In this document: positions 23,651 through 33,030 of the stretch, one piece after another
How positions within the stretch are numbered: position 1 is the first letter of the stretch
Layout: every line of letters starts with the position of its first letter
Assembly: GCA_965116935.1 (NCBI GenBank)
Contig: OZ220737.1
Location: 124,001 to 188,000, forward strand
Reading direction: 5' to 3'
Length of the DNA: 64,000 nt
Origin: VXYL01 sp965116935
Lineage (GTDB): Bacteria > Pseudomonadota > Gammaproteobacteria > Pseudomonadales > Azotimanducaceae
Translations under genes and position numbers: made by a program
The notes under the pieces: generated by a model
Databases searched by the model: none
What the model was told of the DNA's origin: nothing
The model's input: only the letters and a program-made list of their open reading frames with translations

Positions 23651-25739
23651 CAAGGCCATCTCAAAGTCGCATGGCTGGTGCCCTTGGGATGGGCGGAATG
23701 CCGCAGTGTTTTTTCTGGCCAGGCGCGTGCGGGAGTCAGGCTGTCTGGCGGCGTTTCGATGCGTTTGCCTGGTTGCGCACCGCTTTCGGGGCGGGTTTTG
23801 CCGCTGTCAGGCGTCGTGTCGCAACGCCTGATGGCCTTGCGGCTCGGTTCAGTGAGCGGAGAGCACCTCGCGCAGCGCCTCCCGCTCGCGGGCGGCGTAG
23901 TGGCGGTGGGCCTGAGGCTGGCCGTCGAAGCGCCCGCGCAGGCGCACGATGGAGATGGCGGCGTTGGAGAGGCAGGCGAGGTTGCGGGGCAGCCGTCCGC
24001 AGCGGATCCGGGAGCGGTCCTCGTCGCAGGCGACGTCACGGACGTAGTGAAGGCGCGTTTCGATCTCCCAGTGGCCGCGGTTGAGGGCGAGCACTTCGGC
24101 GGGGCCGGCCCGCTCGGGCGGCAGCGAGGTGAGGCCGCAGGCGGTCTCCCCGCCTGTCCTGCCGGACTTGAGGACGGTGCGGCGGCGGGTGATGCGGAAC
24201 GCCTGGCGGCGTCCCGGCAGGGCAGCCGTGCCGGGGTCGCAGCCGTCGAGCGGGACGAGGGCGCAGTCACGCTCGTCGATGCGCCCGTGTCCCTTGTCGA
24301 TCGTCCGGCAGGTCGGCGCGCCGTCAAAGGCCCTGTCGAACGCCTTGAGGTCGCCGAGCAGTTCCGGTCGGTTGCCCTTGACGGGCATGACGTAGTCGCC
24401 GCCGCCGTCGAGGATCCGCCGCGCGGTCTTCGGGCAGCTGTGCAGCGCGTCGAGCGTCAGCACCCGCCCCGCCACGTCGAGCTCCCCGATCAGGCGGCGG
24501 GCGCCGAGCATCTCCCCGCCCGCGCTGTCCGAAGCGGTCTGGCCGAGGACGAGTCCCGACCCGTGCGCCACGGCGGCCACCAGCATGCGCCCGTCGTCCG
24601 GCCCGCCGGGCCGGTTCAGCGGCGCGGACTTGCCGTCGAGCGCCAGCGCTCCGGCGGGAGCCTGCCGAGCCGCCGCGAAGCCGCGCACGGCCCGGTCGAG
24701 CGCGTCGGGGTTCAATGCCGAGAGCAGGCGGTGCATGGTCGCCCGGGAGGGCGCCGAGAGCCGCCCCGTCGACGGGCTTCGGAACGCCCGCACCGCCGCC
24801 AGCTGGCGCTGGTCGAGCCGCTGGCCGAACTCCGCAATGGCCGTCGGCCCCTGCGCGCCCGCCAGCTTCGCCGCCGCCGCGATCGCGAGCGCCGTTCCCA
24901 GCGAGTGCCGCACGCCGCGCGCCTTGCGGAACTCCGGCACCCGCCGCAGATGGTCGAACAGGCTGCGCAGCCGTCCGGGCGGCGGCAGCTCCGGATCCCC
25001 GCGCCCCACCCCCCAGAACGCCGGCTCGTCAAGCCCCGAGAGGCCCGCCCTCGCGTTCGGCGTCAGCGGGCACACCAGCACCTCCTTCGGGCGGCCGTGC
25101 TCCGTCCAGCCGCCGCGGGCGCGGGCGTAGCCCCGAGTGCGCCCCACCGGCGTCCAGCCCGCCCCGAGGTAGCAGCTTCCCCTGAAACGCTCCGGGTCCA
25201 CGAAGGTCTCCGCCAAAAGCACGGGGTGGCCGAAGCGCGCCTCCATGTCCGCCGACAGGCGGCGCACCGACAGTGACAGCGCCCGCGAGGCCAGGTTCGG
25301 AACGCGGCCCCGCGGCAGGACCAGGAAGCGGCAGTTGTTCGCCACCAGCGGCAGGCGACGCCACTGCTGCTCCCGCGCCCAGCCTATCCACCGGTCGCGA
25401 ACCCCCACCTTGAAGGCCCCCGCGCACCACCCCAGAAGCGCAAGCCACTCCCCGTCCGGTCCCGCCGCGACATGCCGAAGGCCGCCGCCGAACATGCCGC
25501 GGAACCCCAGGTAGTGCCTTTCGTCCATCACCCGGTCCCACTCCGAGCGATCGGCCCCGTCGCCAACCGGACGAACCGTCACTTCCGACAGCGGAAAACC
25601 CAGCGCCAACGCCGCGTCGTCCATCGTCGCCGCTCCGCACCAACACGGCACCCACCATGCCTCAAACCGGGCGAAATGTCCAGATCCCGGATTTCCCACG
25701 TCCAAGCAATGCGTTGCAGTCAACTTTGAGATGGCCTTG
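23651..25739 (-). mobile_element. ISAs1-family element with perfect ends and 11-bp target duplication
   Basis: CAAGGCCATCTCAAAGT (23651-23667) is exactly inverted at 25723-25739. Outside both ends is the direct repeat ATGGGTTCAGG (23640-23650 and 25740-25750). The 2089-bp element carries one gene, an ISAs1 transposase with an extra N-terminal DruA-like domain. Intact ends and duplication indicate a recent and possibly active copy. Confidence 0.92.
23849..25624 (-). CDS. ISAs1 transposase fused to an N-terminal DruA-like (DUF4338) domain
   Basis: A 591-residue fusion. The start is ATG at 25624, since the frame upstream is IS end sequence. Residues about 20-190 match DUF4338, the family of Druantia protein DruA: HYLGFRGMFGGGLRHVAAG, RDRWIGWAREQQWRRLPLVA, NNCRFLVLPRGRVPNLASRA, LAETFVDPERFRGSCYLGAG and WTPVGRTRGY. 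Residues about 225-590 are an ISAs1 (H-repeat) transposase with ALDGKSAPLNR (first Asp), a middle TLDALHSC (second Asp) and NRGHWEIETRLHYVRDV (Glu). DUF4338 fused to ISAs1 is a known architecture. Its contribution to transposition is not established. Confidence 0.9.
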   Translation of the reverse strand: MDDAALALGFPLSEVTVRPVGDGADRSEWDRVMDERHYLGFRGMFGGGLRHVAAGPDGEWLALLGWCAGAFKVGVRDRWIGWAREQQWRRLPLVANNCRFLVLPRGRVPNLASRALSLSVRRLSADMEARFGHPVLLAETFVDPERFRGSCYLGAGWTPVGRTRGYARARGGWTEHGRPKEVLVCPLTPNARAGLSGLDEPAFWGVGRGDPELPPPGRLRSLFDHLRRVPEFRKARGVRHSLGTALAIAAAAKLAGAQGPTAIAEFGQRLDQRQLAAVRAFRSPSTGRLSAPSRATMHRLLSALNPDALDRAVRGFAAARQAPAGALALDGKSAPLNRPGGPDDGRMLVAAVAHGSGLVLGQTASDSAGGEMLGARRLIGELDVAGRVLTLDALHSCPKTARRILDGGGDYVMPVKGNRPELLGDLKAFDRAFDGAPTCRTIDKGHGRIDERDCALVPLDGCDPGTAALPGRRQAFRITRRRTVLKSGRTGGETACGLTSLPPERAGPAEVLALNRGHWEIETRLHYVRDVACDEDRSRIRCGRLPRNLACLSNAAISIVRLRGRFDGQPQAHRHYAAREREALREVLSAH

Positions 25740-25749
25740 ATGGGTTCAG

Positions 25750-25863
25750 GACACTCCAGATCGCGAGCAACGCGCGGGCACGCAGGCCATGCGGATCTAC
25801 GAGCGCTTGCTCATCGACCTTTCCTGGACGCCCTCCTGCAGTCCTCGCTCCAATGCCCGATAG
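25750..25863 (+). pseudogene. Short fragment resembling the N-terminal part of a Fic protein
   Basis: Directly after the ISAs1 target duplication, one frame reads REQRAGTQAMRIYERLLIDL, then SW, and stops at 25861-25863. The 'YxRLLIDLSW' stretch is typical of the helix before the 'S-x-LEGN' inhibitory motif in Fic/DOC proteins. Here the expected EGN region is replaced by unrelated sequence, and the part upstream is lost beyond the IS. It is a small relic at best. Confidence 0.4.
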
Positions 25864-25867
25864 CGGT

Positions 25868-28800
25868 TTAGCGGGTTTGGTCTGCTGGGGCGGCAGGGAG
25901 GTGGATGTTGTTGTCGAGGAGCAGGTTGCCGCCGGCACTACGGATGCGGATGGCGTGTATCTCACGGGGTTGCATGGGCACTCGTACTGCCCATGTGGCG
26001 GCCAAGTGCGCGCTGGCGCTGCCGACATCAGTGGTCGTGATTTGTTGGCGGTGCATCTCAATGCCGGAGTCGTCATGGAGCGTGAGGGTGAAATCGCCGC
26101 GTGCGTCCGTTCGGGGCGGCAGGTCGCTCGTGCCGGAGGCGAACAGGGACCAAAAGCCGTGCCTGTCCACGGAGCCCGACAGAGTCAGGCTGCGTGTCTC
26201 GTTGTCGCCGCTGCGATCGGTGGCGGCGCCCATCTGGTCGCCCCATGCCATGGCCTGCCGATAGCTGCGGATCGAAATGTGCCGCGGGGAGCATCCCGAC
26301 ATCAGGTCGTAGTAGCCATCGGCGGCGGTGATGAATCGCTCTTCCAAAAAGGACCAACTCCCCTCGGGGCCAATCGCCTCACGGTCTAAGCTCTGGCAAG
26401 TCTGTTCCGCTGCCCCCATTGCCGCGCCGAGTCCGACTGCCACCAGCTGCGACGCACCGTCCTCGCCCAGCACGAGCTGTACGGTTCCGCCATGACGGTG
26501 ATCGGTCAGGTCGGGTTGCCAGCCAGGTGGCGGCTGTGCGATGCCGATGGTGAACTCGTCTGCCGCGCCTTCGCGATTGGCAAGTTCCACCAAACTCTCG
26601 AAGAGTCGGCGCGACTGAAGCCACTTCTGGTTCCGTTCCTGTGTGGAAGGCTCGTAGGTGAACGGGGCGCTGACGCGCGCCGTCACCCTCGCGATCGGTA
26701 ACAGGCTGCGCGCGTCTCTCAGCAAGGCATCGGCATCCACCTCCGGCGTCGTGTCCACAATCTGAACGGGCACGAACACCGGCTTGAACACCGGCAATGT
26801 CCGTAACGTCAAGGCACTGAAGTTCAATCGCGGTGTCGCGATGACATCGGCGTCCAGGTGCGCGTTCGGGTTGGCCATTATGTCAAGACCGTTTCCTTGC
26901 GCGAACTGCGCGCCTTGCAGGGGCATGGTGTAGCTCGACACCCACTTTCTGCCGTGTCGCACGGAGCCGGCGTGTTCGGCATCCAAGGGCGCCGCGTCAC
27001 CCGCGACGTGTATGCCGGCAGCGAGCGGCGGTGAAGCCGCAGTCTCGTGCTCGACATGCACCCGCACGACGCTTTGGCGGTTTGCGATGGCGTCCACGCG
27101 GCCGCCGGCGGCGTCTAGGGAGAAACGGCCCGCGAGTGGGCCCTGGAAGACTTCCACTTCCCGCACCCGGATCACGCCCTCCCGGCACAACACATCCCAG
27201 GCAACCCGCATCCTCGTGTCCTTCACCGAAATCGTTAGCCGGATGCTGGCGGTACCCGCAGCCTTGCAGGGCATCCGCAGATTGTTCGTGATGCTCTGAC
27301 CGAGTCGCACCCGGCCACTGGCACGACCGACGAGCACATCCGGGTGACTTGCCGCCACGGTGTAGTCCATGCGCGGCTGTCGCGACCACGTGGATGCGGG
27401 CTCCCAGGTGAGGCTTGCCCTGACGGCCCGAGACGGTGAACCGACCCCGGCCTCCGGGGCTGCGCGAACCTGCACCTGAACGGCAGTGGTCGAGATGTCG
27501 GCTGTGGCGCCGCTTACCCGTTGTGTGCTCCGGTCGCCGATGGCGCTGTGGGAAAGCGATGCCGGGTTGCCGGCCAGGTCCGTGATCTCGCCGCCTTCGA
27601 GCCGCAGGGCGTTGGCGGGAATCGCCAGCCCGTTTGAGTCCGCGTCGGCGCGGGAAACGACGTAGGTGAAGCGCAATCCGTCGCTGCCGGAGTTGCCTTC
27701 GAGTGTCGCCAGACGGGTTTCATCGCCAAGGGTGAAAGCAAGCTGCTCCGATCCCGTGGCAACCACCGGCTCGCTAAACCTCACTACCAGAGCAACGACC
27801 GCACCGGCACCGTACGTGCCGTTCGCCGCTGGGGTTGAGGCAATGCTCACGCCTTCGATGCGGGGTGCCCTGGTGTCGACGCTGAAGGGCTCGATCGTTT
27901 CCGCGTAGGCAGAGAGATCCCCGCTGACGGTATTGCCTTCGTCGTCCTTGATGGAGATGGCGAGCAGGCGGAATGCTCCTCTTGCCAACTCCAGGTCCGT
28001 CACATTCTCGCCGGCGGCAATGGTGCGACTGCAAACGAAATGGCGGTGGTGCCCGTTCCGTGGCGAGCAGGGCAGTTCGCGGACCCCGACCTTCAGTCTG
28101 GCTGCGCCGCCTACGTTCACCGGTTCCGGGAAGACGACATGAAAAGCGAGGGTCTGCCCCAAGCCGAAGCCGGTGCCGCCGTGCGACGGGGGTTCGAGGA
28201 CCACACCGTGGAAGCTCGAGCCGATGCGGGGGCGCCCCGAAGGGGGCAGCGCAACGGAATCAACGGCGACTGTGCGCCCCCTTGCATCGAGGATCGACAC
28301 GTTCGCCCAGCCCTCGGGCGGCAGTCGGAAGCCAACCAAGTCGAAATCGTCGTCGGCAACGCCCGGTGAATCGTAGTCGATGTGCCACAGGCTCCTATCC
28401 TTGTCCACGAAGGAGTGTCGTGGCTCGCGGAAGCGAGAAACGCGGCGCTTGCCAGCCAATACAAACTCTGGCGTTCCTCGCACCTCAACCATGCCGTCGA
28501 AGGTCAGCCGGCCGCCGCCGAAAACCAACCTGGACCCCACTTGGCGGGGGCGGGCCGCCGCCACCTGCGTTCCATCGACCTTGTGGTCCGCATCCATGAA
28601 CGGCGGGAACTCCATCGACTCGCCTTCGATGAGATTGCCGGCTGCGTCTTGAACCGGCCCCACGGCTATCGCGCCGGTGAGGGAGACGCCGTCGGGGTCC
28701 ACATCGGCCTCAGTTACCAGATGCGTGAAGGTCGCCGAAGTCGCCCCGCTGCCGATCCAGGTCCCCAGCGTTTTCGTGCCGGTGTCGAGCACGAGCTCCA

Positions 28801-30223
28801 TCGTTGCCCAACTGCCTCGGGGCATCTGCAGCGCTTCCGTGAACAGGACACGCACGGCAAGCGCCTCGCCGCGACCATACGTGGCGCCCAAAGGCCTCGA
28901 CGCAATGGTGGCGGAATGCACGGCGGGCGCCGTCGTGTCCGGCTGGCTGCCGTCCATCGGGGCGTCGTGCCACTGATTGGCCTGGCTGTATTCCGTGCTC
29001 GCCGCGTTGCCGGCACGGTCCTGAATGGACGGCCATTGCTCTGCGAGTCTCACGGGTCGAGCAAGTGGGCCCGCGCCAAAGAAGATCCTTCCGGTTTCGT
29101 CTTGCGCCAACACGTTGAAGCGAAACAGGATGGAACGCTGCCGGCTCTCGGCCGCTATCGCCGCCCTCTCCCCGCCGCCGCCCATCTGGCTGCTTTCCAC
29201 TTGCGGCAATCCGCCGATGGGCAGGCTGGCACGGCCCGTCAGGTACACCTCTTCGTCAAAGGTCACCTCGATCTCGACCATGTCGCCTTCGCGGTACACG
29301 CTGCCGGACGGCGGCGTCGAAACCACACTGAGGCCAACGACTTGCGGGCCGACGGCGTCCACGCGATGGCGCCGTTGCCGGCCGGGTGCCGAGTAGTCCG
29401 TCTGCGCGACGTTGCCGTCGGCGTCCCGGATGCCGGCGCCGCCGGCAAGGCCGCTTTCCGGCAGCACGACGCCGCCGGCGGCAAGGTCGCCCTGCCAGAT
29501 CCTCGTTGTGAAGGTGAGTCTGTTGCTGCCGCTGCCGTCGCGATAGGGTGCCTCTCGAGACTCGTTGCCGACTTCGATTGCGAGCGTGGGCAAGCCTTCG
29601 ACGAATACCTGCTCGTCGAACTCCACCGTGGCCTCGATCACGTCGCCGCTGCTGTACGTATCGTCCACACCGGGATTCGAGGTGATCGAGACGGACACAA
29701 TGGTCGGCGGCCAGGCGCCACCCCCGTCCACCCTGTGTTCGGCCGCATTGGCCACAGTGTGGCCGCGCAGAGAGAGGGCAGCGCCGTCCCCGTCCGGCGC
29801 ATCGATGCGGCCCCCGGCGAGCTTGATCGCGCCAGCCCTGATGCTGATCCCGTCCGGATCGTTGTCCGCGCCACGCACCGTGTAGCCGAAGTGCAGACGA
29901 CTGCCGCCGTGCATCCACATGCGCGCTCGGCGCGTGCTGCCGCCGACGTCGATCTCCAGCACGGGCGTGCCGGTAACCTCCACCACCGCATCGAACTGCA
30001 CGGTGACGCTGATGCGGTCGCCGGCGGAGTACGTGTTGTCGAGCCCAGACGTTGAGCCGATTGTGACCCGTCGGACGTCAGTAGCCTCGGTTGCCGCTGC
30101 GGAGAACACCAGTGCCAAGCTGGTCAGTCTGAAAAGCCAAGCACGCGAAGACCGGCGGCGTCTGTCCGGTCCGCTTCCAGCCCAGCCCTGGCGACCGGCA
30201 AGGGCAATCGTTTCGTCAATCAT
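25868..30223 (-). CDS. Giant secreted protein with six bacterial Ig-like repeats and degenerate metalloprotease-like C-terminus
   Basis: A 1451-residue protein started at ATG 30223, after which an Arg-rich region and hydrophobic segment (RAWLFRLTSLALVFSAAAT) form a signal peptide. Six repeats of about 110-130 residues follow, each opening with a strand like VSITSNPGVDDTYSSGD then VEFDEQV, as in Ig-like domains of large surface proteins. From about residue 1040 a different domain begins, with VREVEVFQGPL, then LPIARVTARVSAPFTYEP, VGLGAAMGAAEQTC and YYDLMSGCSPRHIS. This matches the metzincin-like end domain of related proteins, where HELGH and 'YDFMSYC-P-W' are usual, but here the HExxH histidines are replaced. 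It is therefore probably a non-catalytic binding or surface protein. Confidence 0.75.
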   Translation of the reverse strand: MIDETIALAGRQGWAGSGPDRRRRSSRAWLFRLTSLALVFSAAATEATDVRRVTIGSTSGLDNTYSAGDRISVTVQFDAVVEVTGTPVLEIDVGGSTRRARMWMHGGSRLHFGYTVRGADNDPDGISIRAGAIKLAGGRIDAPDGDGAALSLRGHTVANAAEHRVDGGGAWPPTIVSVSITSNPGVDDTYSSGDVIEATVEFDEQVFVEGLPTLAIEVGNESREAPYRDGSGSNRLTFTTRIWQGDLAAGGVVLPESGLAGGAGIRDADGNVAQTDYSAPGRQRRHRVDAVGPQVVGLSVVSTPPSGSVYREGDMVEIEVTFDEEVYLTGRASLPIGGLPQVESSQMGGGGERAAIAAESRQRSILFRFNVLAQDETGRIFFGAGPLARPVRLAEQWPSIQDRAGNAASTEYSQANQWHDAPMDGSQPDTTAPAVHSATIASRPLGATYGRGEALAVRVLFTEALQMPRGSWATMELVLDTGTKTLGTWIGSGATSATFTHLVTEADVDPDGVSLTGAIAVGPVQDAAGNLIEGESMEFPPFMDADHKVDGTQVAAARPRQVGSRLVFGGGRLTFDGMVEVRGTPEFVLAGKRRVSRFREPRHSFVDKDRSLWHIDYDSPGVADDDFDLVGFRLPPEGWANVSILDARGRTVAVDSVALPPSGRPRIGSSFHGVVLEPPSHGGTGFGLGQTLAFHVVFPEPVNVGGAARLKVGVRELPCSPRNGHHRHFVCSRTIAAGENVTDLELARGAFRLLAISIKDDEGNTVSGDLSAYAETIEPFSVDTRAPRIEGVSIASTPAANGTYGAGAVVALVVRFSEPVVATGSEQLAFTLGDETRLATLEGNSGSDGLRFTYVVSRADADSNGLAIPANALRLEGGEITDLAGNPASLSHSAIGDRSTQRVSGATADISTTAVQVQVRAAPEAGVGSPSRAVRASLTWEPASTWSRQPRMDYTVAASHPDVLVGRASGRVRLGQSITNNLRMPCKAAGTASIRLTISVKDTRMRVAWDVLCREGVIRVREVEVFQGPLAGRFSLDAAGGRVDAIANRQSVVRVHVEHETAASPPLAAGIHVAGDAAPLDAEHAGSVRHGRKWVSSYTMPLQGAQFAQGNGLDIMANPNAHLDADVIATPRLNFSALTLRTLPVFKPVFVPVQIVDTTPEVDADALLRDARSLLPIARVTARVSAPFTYEPSTQERNQKWLQSRRLFESLVELANREGAADEFTIGIAQPPPGWQPDLTDHRHGGTVQLVLGEDGASQLVAVGLGAAMGAAEQTCQSLDREAIGPEGSWSFLEERFITAADGYYDLMSGCSPRHISIRSYRQAMAWGDQMGAATDRSGDNETRSLTLSGSVDRHGFWSLFASGTSDLPPRTDARGDFTLTLHDDSGIEMHRQQITTTDVGSASAHLAATWAVRVPMQPREIHAIRIRSAGGNLLLDNNIHLPAAPADQTR

Positions 30224-30510
30224 CCAATACATCCTGCCGAAGGATCGCGGAAGTATAGTAGCCAGACCCGCGCTTGACGCCGGCGACGCAGACCGAGGAA
30301 GACCATGTGATCTGTCAGGCAAAGTAGGCACGTTGTGCGGCTAGCCAACACGGGAAGCGCGCGAGAACTATGGTCGAAAGTGGTGTATCGATGAGTAGAG
30401 TAATTTGCGACAAACCCGGTTGGTCTTCGGTCACAGTGGCACCACGACTGTAGGCCGGACGGGATCTCGGCGCGGTCCGAGGATGTCTTGGAGCAGGATA
30501 GGAGTAGCTC

Positions 30511-31173
30511 GTGGGATGGAGATGCACAACGCGCTCGCAACACCGTCACTCGCGTAGGTGGACCGCAGTTGGCGCAATGCTAGTAGCGACGACGCTGGCC
30601 CAGGGATCCGGGACGTGGGGCACCGAGATTGAGGCCGACGAGGAGGTGGTGGTCGAGGCACCACCACTCGAGATGGATCCGGAGGCGATCGCGAATCGGA
30701 TGTTGGACACGCACCTCTCGAACGATCGAGGTCGTAGCCTGTATCTACAGCATCGTTACGCGGAGGCGGTTCCTCATCTGCTGGCGGCCGCCAAGCGAGG
30801 ATTCAAGATGTCTCAGGCGCGGCTTGGGGAGATATACGTCCTCGGCCTCGACGGAGTGCCGCAGGATGTCACTACCGGAATGGGCTGGCTCGGCGTTGCC
30901 TCGTCCGGAACCACGATGCCGTCGATTCGTGGCCGCTTCAACGAACTCCGCTCGCACGTGCCGCCCGCACTCCAGCCGCGTCTAGACGAAATCATCGCGG
31001 CGTTCACGGCGAAGTACGGTAGCGACGCGACGGGTGTGACCTGTACCCGTGACAAGGTGCTTGGGACACACGCAACAAAGCTCGATTGCTTCTTCGGCGA
31101 TGAATGGAAGTACGTCCAGTATTTTGGTGTCGACGCTGCTGAGGCGCTTGAGGGTCTCGTGGGAGTGCGTTAA
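30511..31173 (+). CDS. Exported Sel1-like repeat protein
   Basis: A 220-residue protein started at GTG 30511, with an N-terminal stretch that could act as a signal (RRWTAVGAMLVATTLAQG). The middle has one or two Sel1/TPR-like helical repeats (YLQHRYAEAVPHLLAAAKRG, then QARLGEIYVLGLDGVPQDVT), where A-x-x-LG-x-Y and G-V-x-x-D are Sel1 landmarks. The C-terminus has CTRDKVLGTHATKLDC, perhaps a disulphide. Sel1 proteins usually act as interaction scaffolds in the envelope. Its stop overlaps the stop of convergent pgeF. The partner is unknown. Confidence 0.7.
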   Translation: MGWRCTTRSQHRHSRRWTAVGAMLVATTLAQGSGTWGTEIEADEEVVVEAPPLEMDPEAIANRMLDTHLSNDRGRSLYLQHRYAEAVPHLLAAAKRGFKMSQARLGEIYVLGLDGVPQDVTTGMGWLGVASSGTTMPSIRGRFNELRSHVPPALQPRLDEIIAAFTAKYGSDATGVTCTRDKVLGTHATKLDCFFGDEWKYVQYFGVDAAEALEGLVGVR

Positions 31174-31946
31174 CTCTCGGGCAGCCAGACAACAGTTGCC
31201 ATGCGGCCACGGTCGCTTCGCTTGCGGTGGGAGTAGAAGCCGGCATCGTGGGCGGTGCAGACGGCGGCGGAGGCAATGTTGCGGACTCCGGCGGCCCCAA
31301 GGCGGTGCAAGACTAGGGTGCGGAGGTCCATCCACCAATGGTCCGCGTCTCGGCCGTTGGTCAGGACGGCGGCGCGTTCCTCCTCCGAGAGTTGGTCCCT
31401 CACGGGCGCGTCCACTTCGTAGCAGTTGGGGCAGATGGTCGGGCCGATCCATGCGAAGACTCGGTCGGGAGGGGTTGCGAGGGTCGCGAGGGTGTTTTCA
31501 ATGATGCCTGCCACGGTGCCGCGCCAGCCGCAGTGGGCAGCGGCAATGGCGTCTGAACCCTCGCGCTTGGCGAGTAGCACGAGCGGGGCACAGTCGGCGG
31601 TGCGGATGGCAAGGCCAAGGCCCGTTTCGCACGTGTACGCTGCATCGGCGACCGCGACGGATTGTGCGGTCTCGGTCGATGCCTCGATCACGTCCGTCCC
31701 ATGCACTTGGTCCAACCACTGAACGGCGCGAACGCCGGCGCGTTTCTGCAATAGCTCGCGGCAACGCGTCGCACTGGCCGGATCGTCGCGTTGCAGCGCT
31801 GAACTGAAGTTGAGCGGGCACATGGTGGTGAATGCGGACATGCGCGCCTCGGTTCCTGGCGATGCCGGCGGCTGTGATGCAATTGCTGATCCACTCTTCG
31901 CGCGCGCTGGCTGCGCCACGAGAACTGGCATCCGATCGCTCGCCAT
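31170..31946 (-). CDS. pgeF: Peptidoglycan editing factor (laccase-domain protein)
   Basis: A 258-residue YfiH/PgeF protein that hydrolyses mis-incorporated amino acids from UDP-MurNAc precursors in E. coli. Metal and active-site landmarks are LDQVHGTDV, RTADCAPLVLL at about 115-125, AAHCGWRGTVAGIIENTL at about 137-154 and the C-terminal THRKRSDRGRM-like region (YSHRKRSDRGRMA). ATG at 31946 overlaps the rluD stop, as in most gammaproteobacteria where rluD-pgeF form an operon. A GTG three bases earlier is an alternative start. Confidence 0.93.
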   Translation of the reverse strand: MASDRMPVLVAQPARAKSGSAIASQPPASPGTEARMSAFTTMCPLNFSSALQRDDPASATRCRELLQKRAGVRAVQWLDQVHGTDVIEASTETAQSVAVADAAYTCETGLGLAIRTADCAPLVLLAKREGSDAIAAAHCGWRGTVAGIIENTLATLATPPDRVFAWIGPTICPNCYEVDAPVRDQLSEEERAAVLTNGRDADHWWMDLRTLVLHRLGAAGVRNIASAAVCTAHDAGFYSHRKRSDRGRMATVVWLPES

Positions 31947-32947
31947 CACGGCGTTGCCTCTCGCAGCGTCGCCACAAGCTCGCCCATGTCCTGCGGCAGC
32001 GGCGAGTCAAATCTCACCCTCTCGCCGCTGTCGGAGTGGGCGAAGGCTAGGTGGTGGGCGTGCAGGGCCTGCCTTGGAAAGGCCCGAATGCGTCTGGCGT
32101 GATCCGGCGCAATCCCGGGAGGCACACGACCATCGGCGCCGTAGCGCCCGTCTCCGACAAGCGGGTGACCGATGGCGGCAAGGTGCACGCGAATCTGATG
32201 TGTGCGCCCGGATTCCAGCCGGGCCTCCACGAGCGAATGCTGGGCGAATCTCTCGCGGACGCGAACGTGGGTGACGGCGGGGCGCCCGTCATCGCGCACT
32301 GCCTGTCGCGTCCTTTGCCGCGGATGTCGACCGATGGGTGCATCGATGGTGCGGTCTTCATCTACGGCACCCTCCACCACCGCCACATAGCGCCGTTCGA
32401 CGCGCCGCTCACGCATCGCCCGCCCCAGTCGAAGCAGGCTTTCGGCATTCGCGGCTACCACCAGCAGGCCGCTGGTGTCCTTGTCGAGCCGATGCACAAG
32501 ACCAGCCCGGGGCAGGACGGCAAGGTTCGCGAAGCGGTGCAGCAGGCCGTTCACCAGCGTGCCCCGGCGCTGTCCGGCGCCTGGGTGGACGACGAGACCA
32601 GCCGGCTTGTCCACGACGATGACCGCGCCGTCCTCATGCACAACCTCGAATGCGAGCTCTTCGGCAGTGTCCCAGTCGAAGCGCGGGGGCCGCTCGATGC
32701 ACCCTCGCATCCGCTCGCCTCCGGCGACAGGCGCGCTGGCCTTGACGGCGCGTCCGTCGAGCGTCAACTGCCCGGCGCGAATCCAGCCAGTGAGTTCGGA
32801 ACGCGAAATGGCGGTGAACAACCGCGCCGCAGCACGGTCGAACCTCTCACCGGCGAGGTCCGACGGCACCACGCAGTCGATCTCTACGCGGTCGCGAGGC
32901 GTGTCGTGGCCAGGCGCCCTTGCTGCCGGTTCGGGGTGATCCGTCAA
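31946..32947 (-). CDS. rluD: 23S rRNA pseudouridine synthase D
   Basis: A 333-residue RluA-family enzyme. TTG at 32947 is chosen because upstream frame would run into the bamD leader and no ATG or GTG fits better. The N-terminal S4 RNA-binding domain lies at about 20-80 (FDRAAARLFTAISRSELTGW). The catalytic HRLDKDTSGLLV motif (essential Asp) is at about 130-145, then GRTHQIRVHLAAIGHPLVGD. RluD makes pseudouridines 1911, 1915 and 1917 in 23S rRNA. It is divergent from bamD and overlaps pgeF, the standard gammaproteobacterial arrangement. Confidence 0.94.
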   Translation of the reverse strand: MTDHPEPAARAPGHDTPRDRVEIDCVVPSDLAGERFDRAAARLFTAISRSELTGWIRAGQLTLDGRAVKASAPVAGGERMRGCIERPPRFDWDTAEELAFEVVHEDGAVIVVDKPAGLVVHPGAGQRRGTLVNGLLHRFANLAVLPRAGLVHRLDKDTSGLLVVAANAESLLRLGRAMRERRVERRYVAVVEGAVDEDRTIDAPIGRHPRQRTRQAVRDDGRPAVTHVRVRERFAQHSLVEARLESGRTHQIRVHLAAIGHPLVGDGRYGADGRVPPGIAPDHARRIRAFPRQALHAHHLAFAHSDSGERVRFDSPLPQDMGELVATLREATP

Positions 32948-33030
32948 TGGCTTGGTCCTTCGAACATCGCGGCCTGTGACGGGTAGAATAGTGCGGAAGC
33001 GGAACGCCGAGCGAAGGGAGCTTAAAGCCA

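Noticed and set aside
23636..25276. A 546-codon plus-strand frame
   Set aside because: It is antisense to the ISAs1 transposase. Its Arg/Ala-rich product has no domain.
28382..30055. A 557-codon frame on the plus strand
   Set aside because: It lies wholly antisense to the giant Ig-repeat protein, whose domain pattern is clear. The long frame comes from GC-rich codon bias.
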